From Okibacterium fritillariae (GTDB lineage: Bacteria; Actinomycetota; Actinomycetes; Actinomycetales; Microbacteriaceae), in NCBI RefSeq assembly GCF_900167575.1, contig NZ_FUZP01000002.1, positions 372,001-436,000 on the forward strand: a stretch of 64,000 bases of DNA. The letters are read 5' to 3'. The position numbers and the translations under genes were made by a program. Of the stretch, positions 1-9,166 are shown one piece after another. The notes under the pieces are model-generated. The model saw nothing but the letters and a program-made list of their open reading frames with translations, searched no databases and was not told where the DNA came from. How positions within the stretch are numbered: the first letter of the stretch is position 1; each line of letters begins with the position of its first letter.

Positions 1-348
1 GAGGTCGGTCGGGATGTTCTCGAACGCCTGCTTCAGGGTCAGCGAGCGGTCGACCGGCACCCAGAACTCATCGGTGTCGGCGTTGATGACCCAGTCGGCG
101 CCGTGCAGGGTCGCCGCATCCCTGGCCATCCGCGTGACGGCCTCGCCCTGGCGTTTGTTGTGGTGCGGATTGTGACGCAGATCGATGACGCCGGCATCGG
201 CATAACGCTGCAGGATGTCAGTGGTGCCATCGATCGACCCGTTGTCGGTGACGATCAGCAGGTCCACGCCCTGAGCGAGGTGATGATCGACCATGGCCTC
301 GACGATGTCCGCCTCGTCGCGGACCATCAGTGTCATGACGAGTTTCAT
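1..348 (-). CDS. Glycosyltransferase family 2-like protein (C-terminus off the window)
   Basis: The reverse strand encodes the first 116 residues of a protein starting MKLVMTLMVRDEADIVEAM. That opening, the TDNGSIDGT segment and the acidic DTDEFW motif are typical of GT2-type glycosyltransferases that recruit a nucleotide sugar and a metal ion. The start is the ATG whose complement lies at 346-348; the remainder continues beyond base 1. It lies at the edge of a polysaccharide cluster and is divergent from the GT2-GT4 fusion gene beginning at 567. The acceptor and sugar cannot be inferred. The family call is firm, the substrate unknown. Confidence 0.8.
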   Translation of the reverse strand, partial: MKLVMTLMVRDEADIVEAMVDHHLAQGVDLLIVTDNGSIDGTTDILQRYADAGVIDLRHNPHHNKRQGEAVTRMARDAATLHGADWVINADTDEFWVPVDRSLTLKQAFENIPTDL

Positions 349-566
349 TCGTTCGGTTCCTTTACTCAGACGACTCGGGGCGGACGGGGGGCTCGACCCG
401 TGGCCATCCACGAGCCTCTAGTATTGGCTAATACCCGCGCGAGGTCGAACCGCCGCGCTGCCTGGTGGGAGAACTTCACAGCCCGGGGCGGCACACTCGA
501 TCTTCGCGAGGCCGGGCGCGAACCGGCCGCGGGCAGACACGCGATGAGTACGGGAGAAAACACGGA

Positions 567-3053
567 ATGGTAGAGACGAAACCGGGCGTTGTATCGGTGA
601 TCCTGGTGAACTTCCGGGGATCAGCAGACACCCTCGAGGCCATCCGTCAGCTCGAGCTGCTCGACTGGCCCGCCGACCGACTCGAGATCATCGTGGTCGA
701 AAACGCCTCGGGCGACGACAGCCTCGAGATCCTCAAGAAGGGTGCGCCTCAGGTGCGCCTGATCGAGTCGTCCGAAAACCTCGGCTTCGCGGGTGGCTGC
801 AACCTCGGTGTGCGCGAGAGCTCGGGCGAATACCTGGCGTTCCTCAACAACGACGCCAAGCCCGACAAGAACTGGATCCGCGCGGCGGTCGAGCGTTTCG
901 AGAAGTCGCCCTCCATCGGCGGCGTTGCCAGCAAGGTGCTCGACTGGGACGGCAAGCTCGTCGACTTCATCGACGCGGGCCTGACCTGGTTCGGCATGGG
1001 CTACAAGCCGCTCACGGCGCAGCCCGCACCGAAGAACGACAACGACGCTCCCGAGAACGTCCTCTTCGGCACCGGCTCGGCCATGTTCGTGCGGCGCGAT
1101 GTATACGACCAGCTCGGCGGCTTCGACGAGCGTTACTTCATGTTCTTCGAGGACGTCGACCTCGGATGGCGCCTCAACCTCCTCGGTTATCACTTCGCCT
1201 ACGAGCCGAAGTCGCTGGCCTACCACAAGCACCACGCGTCGATGGAGAACTTCGGCGCCTATAAAGAGACCTACCTGCTCGAGCGCAACGCGCTCTACAC
1301 GATGTACAAAAACATGGGCGACGAGGCTCTGCGCAACAACTTGGCGCCCGCGCTGCTCTTGGCCACGCGCCGAGCCGTCGCGCGCAGCGAACGCGATTCC
1401 ACCGAGTTCGATCTGCGCAAGCCCGGAGGCGACCGCGACCAGAACATCGAGTTCTCTCGCGCCGCCGTATCCACCCTCTACGGGGTCGACCAGTTCGTCG
1501 AGCACCTCGCCGACTTCCGTGGCTCGCGCGCCCAGATCCAGGCCACGCGTCAGGTCTCCGATCAGGCCATCTGGCGCCTCTTCGGCGAGACCAACGCCCC
1601 GTCGTTCGGCGGTGAGCACTTCATGCGTGGCTACAGCAACATCATCGAGACCTTCCCCGTGCTCGACGCTCCTGATTCCACGCACGTGCTCATCATCACG
1701 GGCGACCCGATCGGGCCCAAGATGGCCGGCCCGGCCATCCGTGCCTTCCACATGGGCGAGGCCCTGGCGGTCGACAACGCCGTGCGGCTCGTGACGCTGT
1801 CCGGGGTCACCCCGGTCGACGCTCCGTTCGAGATCGCCCACGTCTCTCCGGGCAGCGAGCGGGAGATGTCGAAGCACGAGGAGTGGGCCGACGTCATCAT
1901 CTTCCAGGGGCTCGCGCTCGCGCTCTTCAAGACGCTGCGCGACAGCTCGAAGATCATCGTCGCCGACGTCTACGACCCCATGCACCTCGAACAGCTCGAG
2001 CAGTCGCGCGAGCTGGGTGCGGCGCAGTGGGACCTCCAGGTCACGAACGCCACCGATGTGCTCAACCAGCAGCTCGAACGCGGCGACTTCTTCCTCTGCG
2101 CCTCCGAGCGTCAGCGCCACTTCTACCTCGGCCAGCTGGCCGCTTTGGGTCGGGTCAACACGCTCAACTACCAGGATGACCCCGATCTGACCGACCTGAT
2201 CAGCGTCGTTCCGTTCGGCCTCTCGTCGACGCCGCCGTCGCACCAGGAAGACGTCATGAAGGGCGTCATCCCGGGCATCGGTAAGAACGACAAGGTCCTG
2301 CTGTGGTCGGGTGGTCTGTACAACTGGTTCGATCCCAAGACCCTCATCCGGGCGGTCGCGCAGCTCGCCCAGACCGAGAAGTCGGTCAAGCTCTTCTTCC
2401 AGGGCACGAAGCACCCGCACCCCGGCGTCCCCGAGATGTCGATCGTGGCCGAATGCCGCGCGCTCGCCGCCGAACTCGACGTGCTGAACACCGCCGTCTT
2501 CTTCAACGACTCCTGGGTCGACTACACGAGCCGCCAGAACTATCTCACCGAGGCCGACGCGGGAGTCTCCACGCACTACTCGCACGTCGAGACCACGTTC
2601 TCCTTCCGCACGCGCATTCTCGACTACCTGTGGGCGGAGCTTCCCATGGTCGTCACCGAGGGTGATCACTTCGCCGATCTGGTGCGCGCAGAGGGATTGG
2701 GCGTCGCGGTGCCGTCCGAGGACGTCGACGCTCTGGCGGCGGCGCTCGAGCGTGTCCTGTTCGACGAGGACTTCCGTCAGGAGTCGATCGAGAACGTTCG
2801 TCGAGTGCGCGAAAGCTACACCTGGGAGAAGGTTCTCGAGCCCCTCACCTCGTTCGTGAAGGACGCGCGTCACGCCGACGACCTCATCGCCTCGGGCATG
2901 GTGTCGGTGGCCTCCACGGGGGTGCGCCAGCAGCGCCAGACCTTCGCGCCCTATGGTGCCAAGCGCAACGCGCAGCTCGCCTGGTTCTACCTCAACAACG
3001 GTGGGCCGAAGGTGCTGGTGTCCAAGATCAACGCGAAACTTCGACGCCGCTAA
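567..3053 (+). CDS. Two-domain glycosyltransferase (GT2 N-terminus, GT4/GT1-like C-terminus)
   Basis: An 828-residue protein. Residues about 10-270 form a GT2 domain of the rhamnosyltransferase type (VSVILVNFRGSADT, VENASGDDS, AFLNNDAKPD, MFFEDVDLGWRL). From about residue 360 a second domain begins (VLIITGDPIGPKMAGPAIRA) and continues into a GT-B fold with LLWSGGLYNWFDP and the C-terminal LDYLWAELPMVVTEGD segment, as in GT4 enzymes. The ATG at 567 is preferred over an in-frame upstream start because GGGAGA sits about 9 nt before it. It probably adds two different sugars to one lipid-linked or cell-wall glycan; that is inference from the fusion. Members of this architecture occur in actinobacterial rhamnan and teichoic-type clusters. 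Confidence 0.85.
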   Translation: MVETKPGVVSVILVNFRGSADTLEAIRQLELLDWPADRLEIIVVENASGDDSLEILKKGAPQVRLIESSENLGFAGGCNLGVRESSGEYLAFLNNDAKPDKNWIRAAVERFEKSPSIGGVASKVLDWDGKLVDFIDAGLTWFGMGYKPLTAQPAPKNDNDAPENVLFGTGSAMFVRRDVYDQLGGFDERYFMFFEDVDLGWRLNLLGYHFAYEPKSLAYHKHHASMENFGAYKETYLLERNALYTMYKNMGDEALRNNLAPALLLATRRAVARSERDSTEFDLRKPGGDRDQNIEFSRAAVSTLYGVDQFVEHLADFRGSRAQIQATRQVSDQAIWRLFGETNAPSFGGEHFMRGYSNIIETFPVLDAPDSTHVLIITGDPIGPKMAGPAIRAFHMGEALAVDNAVRLVTLSGVTPVDAPFEIAHVSPGSEREMSKHEEWADVIIFQGLALALFKTLRDSSKIIVADVYDPMHLEQLEQSRELGAAQWDLQVTNATDVLNQQLERGDFFLCASERQRHFYLGQLAALGRVNTLNYQDDPDLTDLISVVPFGLSSTPPSHQEDVMKGVIPGIGKNDKVLLWSGGLYNWFDPKTLIRAVAQLAQTEKSVKLFFQGTKHPHPGVPEMSIVAECRALAAELDVLNTAVFFNDSWVDYTSRQNYLTEADAGVSTHYSHVETTFSFRTRILDYLWAELPMVVTEGDHFADLVRAEGLGVAVPSEDVDALAAALERVLFDEDFRQESIENVRRVRESYTWEKVLEPLTSFVKDARHADDLIASGMVSVASTGVRQQRQTFAPYGAKRNAQLAWFYLNNGGPKVLVSKINAKLRRR

Positions 3054-3063
3054 AGCTTCAAGT

Positions 3064-3069
3064 TATACT
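3064..3069 (+). promoter_or_regulatory. Probable -10 box (TATACT)
   Basis: TATACT stands 61 nt before the TTG start of the secreted repeat protein, in the short gap after the upstream glycosyltransferase. It is one of few AT-rich hexamers in this GC-rich neighbourhood. A TTCGAC about 18 bp further upstream is a weak -35 candidate inside the end of the preceding gene. Confidence 0.45.
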
Positions 3070-3129
3070 TCGACGTGAGAGTGCCCATAGCGCTCGCTTT
3101 GTTTGCTGTCATGTCGAAGGGCGCTCGCG

Positions 3130-5181
3130 TTGTCTCTCCCCAAAATCGCATCCTCGATAGTCGCGGTGCTCGCCCTCATCGGCTCGATCGCGTTGACGGC
3201 GCCCGCGGCTCCGGCCCAGGCGGCAAACGGCGCCGACTTCCGCGCGGACATGATCATCTCGGACGAGGCGTTCTTCAACAACAACGCCATGACCGAAGCG
3301 CAGGTCCAGTCCTTCCTTGAATCCAAGGAGGCGGGCTGCACCGCCAAGAACGGCCAGCCGTGCCTCAAGGACTATCGGGTCACGAGTTCCGATAAGGCCC
3401 CGCAGGGTGCGAACCACTGTGGTGCTTACACGGGCGAGGCCAATGAGCGCGCGTCTCGTGTGATCTGGAAGGTCGCCCAGGCGTGCCGCATCAACCCGCA
3501 GGTCCTGCTGGTCACGCTCCAGAAGGAGCGCGGTCTCGTGACCAACACGGCTCCGATCTCGGCCGACTACAAGGTGTCGATGGGCTACGCCTGCCCCGAC
3601 ACAGCGGCGTGCGACACGCAGTTCTTCGGCTTCTTCAACCAGATGTACAAGGCCGCCTGGCAGTTCCGTCAGTACACGGTGAGCCCCAACTACTGGCGGT
3701 ACAAGATCGGCAACGTGTCGGTGCAGTGGCATCCGAACGCCGCGTGCGGCTCGACGGTCGTCAACATCAAGAACCAGGCGACAGCCAACCTCTACAACTA
3801 CACGCCCTACCAGCCCAACGCTGCTGCCCTGCGCAACATGTACGCCGTCGGCGACAGCTGCTCGTCGTACGGTAACCGAAACTTCTTCGCGTACTTCACC
3901 GACTGGTTCGGCAGCACCAGCTACCAGAAGCCGCTCGTGGGTTCCGTCGACAACATCACAGCCAGCTTCGACACCGTTCAGGTGCGGGGCTGGGCTCTCG
4001 ACCCGGACTCCAAGGCCAACCTCGCCGCGCTCGTCAAGATCGACGGCAAGGATGCCGGAATGCTCAACACCGACAAGAGCCGGCCGGATGTGGCGCGGGT
4101 CTACCCGGACTGGGGCGCCCAGCGCGGGTATGAGGGTGAGTTCACTGTCGCGGGCGGCGGTAAGCACGAGGTCTGTGTGCTTGCCGTCAGCGCCTCGCAG
4201 ATCACGCCCCTGAAGTGCTCGACCGTCGATGTGCCCTCAGCGTCGCCGACAACGGCGCTCGACGTCGTTTCGGGCATCGGAAAAGTGCACATCGAAGGAT
4301 GGGCTTTCGATCCCGAACAGCCGCAGAAACAGCTCGAAGTGCATGTCTACGTCGATGGACGTGGAACGCCGTATGTCGCAAACAGCCCCCGCGCCGATGT
4401 CGGCCGCGTGTACCCGGCCGCTGGGCCGAACCACGGGTTCAACCTCGATATCGCCGCGAGTGACGGAACGCACGACGTGTGTGTCTTCGCGATCAACATC
4501 GGTAAGGGGTCAAACAAGCTGCTGACCTGCGAGTCCGTTACGGTGCGATCTGGCGCCCCGATTGGCGTGGTTGACAGTGTGGCGGTCAAGCCGGGCAGCG
4601 TGACGGTCACCGGCTGGACCCTCGACCCGGACACGGCCGCTTCGAATGACGTGCACATCTACGTCGACGGAAAGGGGCAGTCGCTGACCGCCTCCGCGAA
4701 CCGGCCGGACATCGCGCGTGTCTACCCCGGATACGGATCCGCGCACGGTTTCTCGAAGTCCTTCGACCTGAAACCGGGTGCCCATTCAGTGTGCGTCTTC
4801 GGTATCAATAAAGTCGGCCCGGGCGGGAACACCTTGATGAACTGCTCCGACGTCACGGTGCCGGGCGGGTCTCCGTTCGGTGTTGTGGACTCGGTTAGCG
4901 TGTCGGGCAAGGACATCACGGCGCAGGGTTGGGTCATCGACCCCGATACCCAGGCCGCGGCCGATGTGCACCTGTACGTCAACGGCAAGGGTTACTCCTT
5001 CCCGGCCAATGCGGTGCGGCCGGATATCGCACGCATCTACCCGATGTATGGCGGAAATCACGGGTTCGCAAAGACGGTCACCGTCGACAAGGCCGGCTCG
5101 TACAGTGTGTGCGCCTTCGGTATCAACACCGGATCCGGTTCGGACACGCTGATGTACTGCACAGACGTGACAGTCCGGTAG
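3130..5181 (+). CDS. Secreted protein with lysozyme-like N-terminal region and four tandem repeats
   Basis: A 683-residue exported protein. The TTG at 3130 is preferred because GAAGGG lies 8 nt upstream; it gives MSLPKIASSIVAVLALIGSI as a clean signal peptide ending near AQA. Residues about 30-260 resemble a common actinobacterial extracellular domain with a helix reading INPQVLLVTLQKERG, reminiscent of the lysozyme/transglycosylase fold; this assignment is tentative. Residues about 270-683 are four repeats of roughly 100 residues, each with GW.(L/I/F)DP, VDGKG-like, RPD(I/V)ARVYP and two Cys in VC.FAIN...C. The repeats are probably a surface or glycan-binding module. It lies inside a glycan cluster, so a wall-associated role is plausible. 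Confidence 0.7.
   Translation: MSLPKIASSIVAVLALIGSIALTAPAAPAQAANGADFRADMIISDEAFFNNNAMTEAQVQSFLESKEAGCTAKNGQPCLKDYRVTSSDKAPQGANHCGAYTGEANERASRVIWKVAQACRINPQVLLVTLQKERGLVTNTAPISADYKVSMGYACPDTAACDTQFFGFFNQMYKAAWQFRQYTVSPNYWRYKIGNVSVQWHPNAACGSTVVNIKNQATANLYNYTPYQPNAAALRNMYAVGDSCSSYGNRNFFAYFTDWFGSTSYQKPLVGSVDNITASFDTVQVRGWALDPDSKANLAALVKIDGKDAGMLNTDKSRPDVARVYPDWGAQRGYEGEFTVAGGGKHEVCVLAVSASQITPLKCSTVDVPSASPTTALDVVSGIGKVHIEGWAFDPEQPQKQLEVHVYVDGRGTPYVANSPRADVGRVYPAAGPNHGFNLDIAASDGTHDVCVFAINIGKGSNKLLTCESVTVRSGAPIGVVDSVAVKPGSVTVTGWTLDPDTAASNDVHIYVDGKGQSLTASANRPDIARVYPGYGSAHGFSKSFDLKPGAHSVCVFGINKVGPGGNTLMNCSDVTVPGGSPFGVVDSVSVSGKDITAQGWVIDPDTQAAADVHLYVNGKGYSFPANAVRPDIARIYPMYGGNHGFAKTVTVDKAGSYSVCAFGINTGSGSDTLMYCTDVTVR
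3938..5178 (+). repeat. Four tandem ~300-bp protein-coding repeats
   Basis: Approximate units are 3938-4229, 4247-4546, 4556-4861 and 4871-5178. All encode the pattern V(D/S)-x(10-14)-GW.(L/I/F)DP-x(15-20)-RPD-x-ARVYP-x(20)-VC.F.(I/V)N...C..V(T/D)V. The units are diverged at DNA level, so the duplication is old rather than an assembly artefact. Confidence 0.8.
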
Positions 5182-5284
5182 CGTTCCGCGTTCGGTGAGG
5201 TGCGGCCCGGTAGGCTCCTACGGGGCGTCACCGGAGCCATCGGATCGGCGTGCCTTACCGATCGAGATGCTCTGAGGACTACCC

Positions 5285-7327
5285 GTGAGAACACCACTGC
5301 CCGGCGCGCGCAAGCTCTACGTCGACGCGCACATCCGCTTCGAGAAGTGGGTCGAACCCACTGAATTCGGCCTGCCGAACGCTCGCGTTCTGTGGGTCTT
5401 CCCCGGAGTGATCGCCCTGCTCTTCGTGGTGCTCGTCGCCCTGGGCGTTTCCGGCTCCTCGACGGGGGTGTACTGGTCCGTCTTCGGCTCGGGCGGGGCC
5501 GACCCCGACCTGCTCAACGGTGTACCCCGTCCCATCCGCAGTGACGAGTGGCTCGTGCAGTCGAGCTGGGTCGTCTCTCAAGTGCAGCAGGGTTTTCCCG
5601 CCCTGAATCAGACGTTCCCGGGTGGCATGGACGCCACCGTGCAGAACGACTTGCCCGCGTGGGACTGGTCGACGCTCTTCCGGCCGCACCTGCTGGGTTT
5701 CCTGGCTCTTCCCCTCGACCAGGGCATGGCCATCCGCTGGTGGTTGCCTGGCTTCTCGGTCGTCGTCGGCGCGTATCTCTTCATCGTCACGATGCTGCCC
5801 AAGCGGCCTCTCACCGCGGCCCTCCTCGCGATCGCGGTCTACTACACGCCGATCTTCCAGTGGTGGTACATGCCCACCACGCTGTGGCCCGCAGCCCTCG
5901 CTTTCATCGCCATGGCGGCAACCGTCTGGTGTCTCCGGAGCCCCCGCCTCGGTGTGCGTATCGCGTGGGCCGCTGTGACGGGCTATCTGGCCGTGACCAC
6001 CGCCATGTCGATCTACGCGCCGTTCATCGTGCCGGCGGCCCTCGTCGTCCTGTTCTTCTTCGTCGGTGCCTGGATCGCCGAAGCGAAACGACAAAGCCTC
6101 GGTTTCCGCGGGTCTTTCCGGCGAGTGCTGCCCCTCATCCTCGCGGCCGTCGGCGCCGGCGTCATTCTCGTGGTGTGGATCCTCACACGGTGGTCGACCA
6201 TCCGCGCCCTGTTCGCGACCGTGTACCCCGGTCAGCGACTGGAGCCCACGGGAACCGTCGACGCCAAACGTCTCATCGGCCTGCTGGGTGGGCCGTTCAA
6301 CGAACTGCTCGCGGGGGATACCTCGGGTGCACAGGGCATCACCCTGGGGCCCAACCAGTCCGAAGCGTCGAGCGTCGTCCTCTACGCGTTGTTCTTCCTC
6401 ATCCCGCTCTGCTGGCTCATTGCGGCGGACTGGCGCAGCAAGCGTCACGTCAACTGGATCGCCGTCAGCATCGCCGGGTGCACGGTCTTCGTCTTCGCCT
6501 TCCTCTTGATTCCCGGTTGGGACCCGATCGCGCATCTCCTGCTCGTCGACCGGACCACGGAAGCGCGCATGCGCCTCGCCTTCGTCATGTTGGGCATCGC
6601 CTCGATCGTCGTGATCGTCAAGCGCCTCGATCGCCGAGACATCGCCCTGCCGGGTGGGGTCGTATGGTCCTCCGTCGCGGTGACGGCGTCGTCGATCGCG
6701 CTCGTCGCGGCCGTTCTGACCGTGCGCAACCCGGCCGCGCTCGCGCTCGCCACGAACTGGCGCATCACCGCGGTTCTGATCGTGCTCGGGGTCTTCTTCA
6801 TCCTGAAGCGGTGGGCCTTTGCCGGGGCGGCAGCCATCCTCATCGCGGCACTCTTCGTCGGATCGGGCATCAGCCCGCTCTACCGCGGCGTCTTCGACCT
6901 CAATGACACCGAGGTCGGCCAGGCCGTCCGCGCGGTCGACGAGAAGGACCCGGGGACCTGGGTCGGCATCGGCGCTTTCGTGCCGACGGCCGTTCTCGTC
7001 GAGTCGGGCGTGCGCGCGCTGAACGGTGTGCAGACCTACCCGCCGACCGAGATGTGGTCCATGATCGATCCCGACAAGCGTTCGGAGAACGAGTGGAACC
7101 GTCTGGCCAACGTCAATTGGGAGCTCGGTGCCGGTGAACCCGTCGTCACCAACCCCGTGCGGGATCAGATTCGCGTGAGCTTCGACGCCTGCAGCGATTT
7201 CGCTCAGAAGAATGTGTCATACGTCCTGTCGGAGACGCCCATCGATTCCGAGTGTGTGACGGCCGTCGAGACGGTGTCCGAAGGCAGCTCCTCGTTCACG
7301 ATCTACCGGGTCACGAACGGCGGTTAG
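5285..7327 (+). CDS. Large polytopic membrane protein of a polysaccharide cluster (function unknown)
   Basis: A 680-residue protein starting at GTG 5285, with GAGGA 6 nt upstream. After a short cytoplasmic N-terminus it has roughly eleven to thirteen hydrophobic segments, beginning with VFPGVIALLFVVLVALGV. A conserved-looking loop follows, containing GVPRPIRSDEWLVQSSW, then a C-terminal soluble tail with paired cysteines (FDACSDF, DSECVTA). The layout resembles actinobacterial DUF7657-type or GT-C-like membrane proteins encoded beside glycosyltransferases. I cannot identify catalytic residues and do not assign a reaction. A role in sugar transfer or export across the membrane is inference from context. 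Confidence 0.65.
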   Translation: MRTPLPGARKLYVDAHIRFEKWVEPTEFGLPNARVLWVFPGVIALLFVVLVALGVSGSSTGVYWSVFGSGGADPDLLNGVPRPIRSDEWLVQSSWVVSQVQQGFPALNQTFPGGMDATVQNDLPAWDWSTLFRPHLLGFLALPLDQGMAIRWWLPGFSVVVGAYLFIVTMLPKRPLTAALLAIAVYYTPIFQWWYMPTTLWPAALAFIAMAATVWCLRSPRLGVRIAWAAVTGYLAVTTAMSIYAPFIVPAALVVLFFFVGAWIAEAKRQSLGFRGSFRRVLPLILAAVGAGVILVVWILTRWSTIRALFATVYPGQRLEPTGTVDAKRLIGLLGGPFNELLAGDTSGAQGITLGPNQSEASSVVLYALFFLIPLCWLIAADWRSKRHVNWIAVSIAGCTVFVFAFLLIPGWDPIAHLLLVDRTTEARMRLAFVMLGIASIVVIVKRLDRRDIALPGGVVWSSVAVTASSIALVAAVLTVRNPAALALATNWRITAVLIVLGVFFILKRWAFAGAAAILIAALFVGSGISPLYRGVFDLNDTEVGQAVRAVDEKDPGTWVGIGAFVPTAVLVESGVRALNGVQTYPPTEMWSMIDPDKRSENEWNRLANVNWELGAGEPVVTNPVRDQIRVSFDACSDFAQKNVSYVLSETPIDSECVTAVETVSEGSSSFTIYRVTNGG

Positions 7328-7350
7328 ACACCGGTCCGGCGACGGGTGTG

Positions 7351-7374
7351 GGTCCGGTACGTGACGGCCGGACC
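7351..7374. terminator. Weak hairpin between convergent genes
   Basis: GGTCCGG (7351-7357) and CCGGACC (7368-7374) form a 7-bp perfect stem with a 10-nt loop, between the convergent ends of the membrane protein and the GtrA-like gene. There is no T-tract, so it is only a candidate bidirectional terminator. Confidence 0.3.
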
Positions 7375-7388
7375 TGTCAGCGGGCCGA

Positions 7389-7904
7389 TTACGCGCCGGC
7401 CGTTCCCGTCAGCGGCTCGTCGCGCCCGTCGGCGTCCTCTGAACTCTCCGGTGCATCTGTCGATCCTGCGCTCTCGGCGGGAAAAACGAAACGGCCATAC
7501 GTCACGTAGCGGAAGGCCGTGGCGAGAATCTGGCCGATGAAGGTGCCGAAGATGTTGTCGGCGACCGGATCATCGAGATGGAGCACATATCGGGAGAACC
7601 CGAGACAGGCCAATTGGAGGCCGCCCGCGATGAGGTTGATCGTGATGAAGATCGCGATCTGCCTGACGGACACGCGCGTCGGGCGGTCTCGGTAGGTGAG
7701 TAGCTTGTTGCCGACATAGGTCGCGGCAGATGCCGTGGCGATCGAGATGATCTTGGCCAGCAGGGGAAGGTCGTGCAGAGGGCCGTGCCCGCCCCAGTAG
7801 ACCAACAGGTTATAGAGCCCGGCATCGACGAGGAAAGCTATGCCGCCGATGAACAGGAACGAACTTCCCCGGGCGATCTCGATCAGCGCTCGGCTTCTCG
7901 GCAT
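7389..7904 (-). CDS. GtrA family membrane protein (polyprenyl-sugar flippase-like)
   Basis: A 171-residue protein with four hydrophobic helices and the GtrA signatures FLFIGGIAFLVDAGLYNLL near the start and FRYVTYGRFVFP near the end. GtrA proteins are thought to move polyprenyl-phosphate-linked sugars across the membrane for glycosylation of surface polymers. The ATG at 7904 is supported by AAGGAGA a few nt upstream. It is divergent from a GT2 gene with two C-terminal helices (8161-9105); that is the classical GtrA/GtrB pairing, so the two probably act together. The substrate sugar is unknown. Confidence 0.85.
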   Translation of the reverse strand: MPRSRALIEIARGSSFLFIGGIAFLVDAGLYNLLVYWGGHGPLHDLPLLAKIISIATASAATYVGNKLLTYRDRPTRVSVRQIAIFITINLIAGGLQLACLGFSRYVLHLDDPVADNIFGTFIGQILATAFRYVTYGRFVFPAESAGSTDAPESSEDADGRDEPLTGTAGA

Positions 7905-8160
7905 GATGATGTCTCCTTGAACCCCGGTGCGAGATGGTATGCCGGCCGGGCCCGACTCTGCACGATTCTACGTGGCGCAGGCGTGTGCACCCCGTGCAGG
8001 TCTATGGGGAGACCACCAGGCGATAGAGGGGCACGCGATGGCGGCATTGGGAGCGTGCCTCCGTCACCCTCCTGCGCCTCTCGGCTATGCTCGGGGACGG
8101 CTCAAATCATCCTGTGCCCCACTCGTCTTTATCTTTACCGTGATCTTTATGGAGTCTTTC

Positions 8161-9105
8161 GTGCCCAGCTTTGACGGCCTCACCATCGCTTGCATCGTTC
8201 CCTGCCACAACGAAGAAGTTGCCGTGGGAACGGTCGTCGCCGATCTGAAGCGCGCGCTGCCGACGGCCGACATCTATGTCTATGACAACCGCTCCACCGA
8301 CAGAACGGTCGAGGTCGCCCTGGCGGCCGGCGCCATCGTGCGGCACGAGCACATCAAGGGCAAGGGAAACGTGGTGCGCCGCGCCTTCGCCGACATCGAG
8401 GCCGACATCTACCTCATGATCGACGGCGACGACACCTACGACGCCTCGGCTGCCCCGCGCATGATCGAGACCCTGCTCGCGGGCCCCTACGACCACGTGT
8501 TGGGCGTGCGCAAAGAGACGACCTCCACGTCCTACCGCCCCGGCCACTCCACGGGCAACAAGGCCTTCAACAACCTGATCTCGGGCGTCTTCGGCGCGCG
8601 CGTCAATGACATGCTCTCGGGCTACCGCATCTTCTCCCGCCGCTTCGTGAAGTCGTTCCCCGCCGTTTCGCGCGAGTTCGAAATCGAGACCGAGCTCACG
8701 GTGCACAGCGTCAGCCTGCGGGTGCCGCAGACCGAGGTCGAGGTGGGCTTCAAGGATCGGCCCGAGGGCAGCGAGTCCAAGCTCAGCACCTACCGCGACG
8801 GCTTCAAGATCTTGAACCTCATCGTGAGCCTCGTGCGTCACGAGCGCCCCGTGCTGTTCCACGGCCTCATCGCCGCGCTGCTCGCCATCATCTCGATCAT
8901 CGTGGCGATTCCGGTGGTCATCGACTTCTTCCAGACGGGGCTCGTGCCGCGGCTGCCTACGGCGGTGGCGGCATCCTCGCTGTTCGTCATTGCGGCACTC
9001 GTGCTGTTCCTCGGTTTCGTGCTCGACGGCATCACCAAGTCGCGGCACGAGAACGCGCGGTTGACCTACCTCGAGTTCCCGGCCGTCGGCCACAAGGCCC
9101 GCTAG
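8161..9105 (+). CDS. GT2 glycosyltransferase, GtrB/dolichol-phosphate-sugar synthase type
   Basis: A 314-residue protein. The N-terminal domain shows IACIVPCHNEE, YDNRSTDRTVE, the metal-binding DGDDTYD, and GYRIFSRRF. Two C-terminal membrane helices follow (near VLFHGLIAALLAIISIIVAI and AASSLFVIAALVLFLGF). This is the layout of enzymes that make polyprenyl-phosphate sugars. The GTG at 8161 is chosen because GGAG lies 6 nt upstream; an ATG at 8149 is the alternative and a much longer upstream frame looks spurious. It probably supplies the substrate of the divergent GtrA-like protein. Confidence 0.85.
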   Translation: MPSFDGLTIACIVPCHNEEVAVGTVVADLKRALPTADIYVYDNRSTDRTVEVALAAGAIVRHEHIKGKGNVVRRAFADIEADIYLMIDGDDTYDASAAPRMIETLLAGPYDHVLGVRKETTSTSYRPGHSTGNKAFNNLISGVFGARVNDMLSGYRIFSRRFVKSFPAVSREFEIETELTVHSVSLRVPQTEVEVGFKDRPEGSESKLSTYRDGFKILNLIVSLVRHERPVLFHGLIAALLAIISIIVAIPVVIDFFQTGLVPRLPTAVAASSLFVIAALVLFLGFVLDGITKSRHENARLTYLEFPAVGHKAR

Positions 9106-9166
9106 GTTCACCGATTCCTGTTGCCGCCGATTCGTTGACCCGCCGCCTCCTGACGAGAACCGCTCC

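Noticed and set aside
621-2873. 750-codon open frame opposite the GT2-GT4 gene
   Set aside because: Its translation is an Arg/Val/Asp/Glu/Gly-rich, low-information sequence caused by GC-rich codons of the real gene on the other strand; no domain is visible.
3130-5181. Horizontal acquisition of the repeat protein
   Set aside because: Codon use is a little less GC-rich in the repeats but not clearly different, and the gene sits in a coherent cluster.
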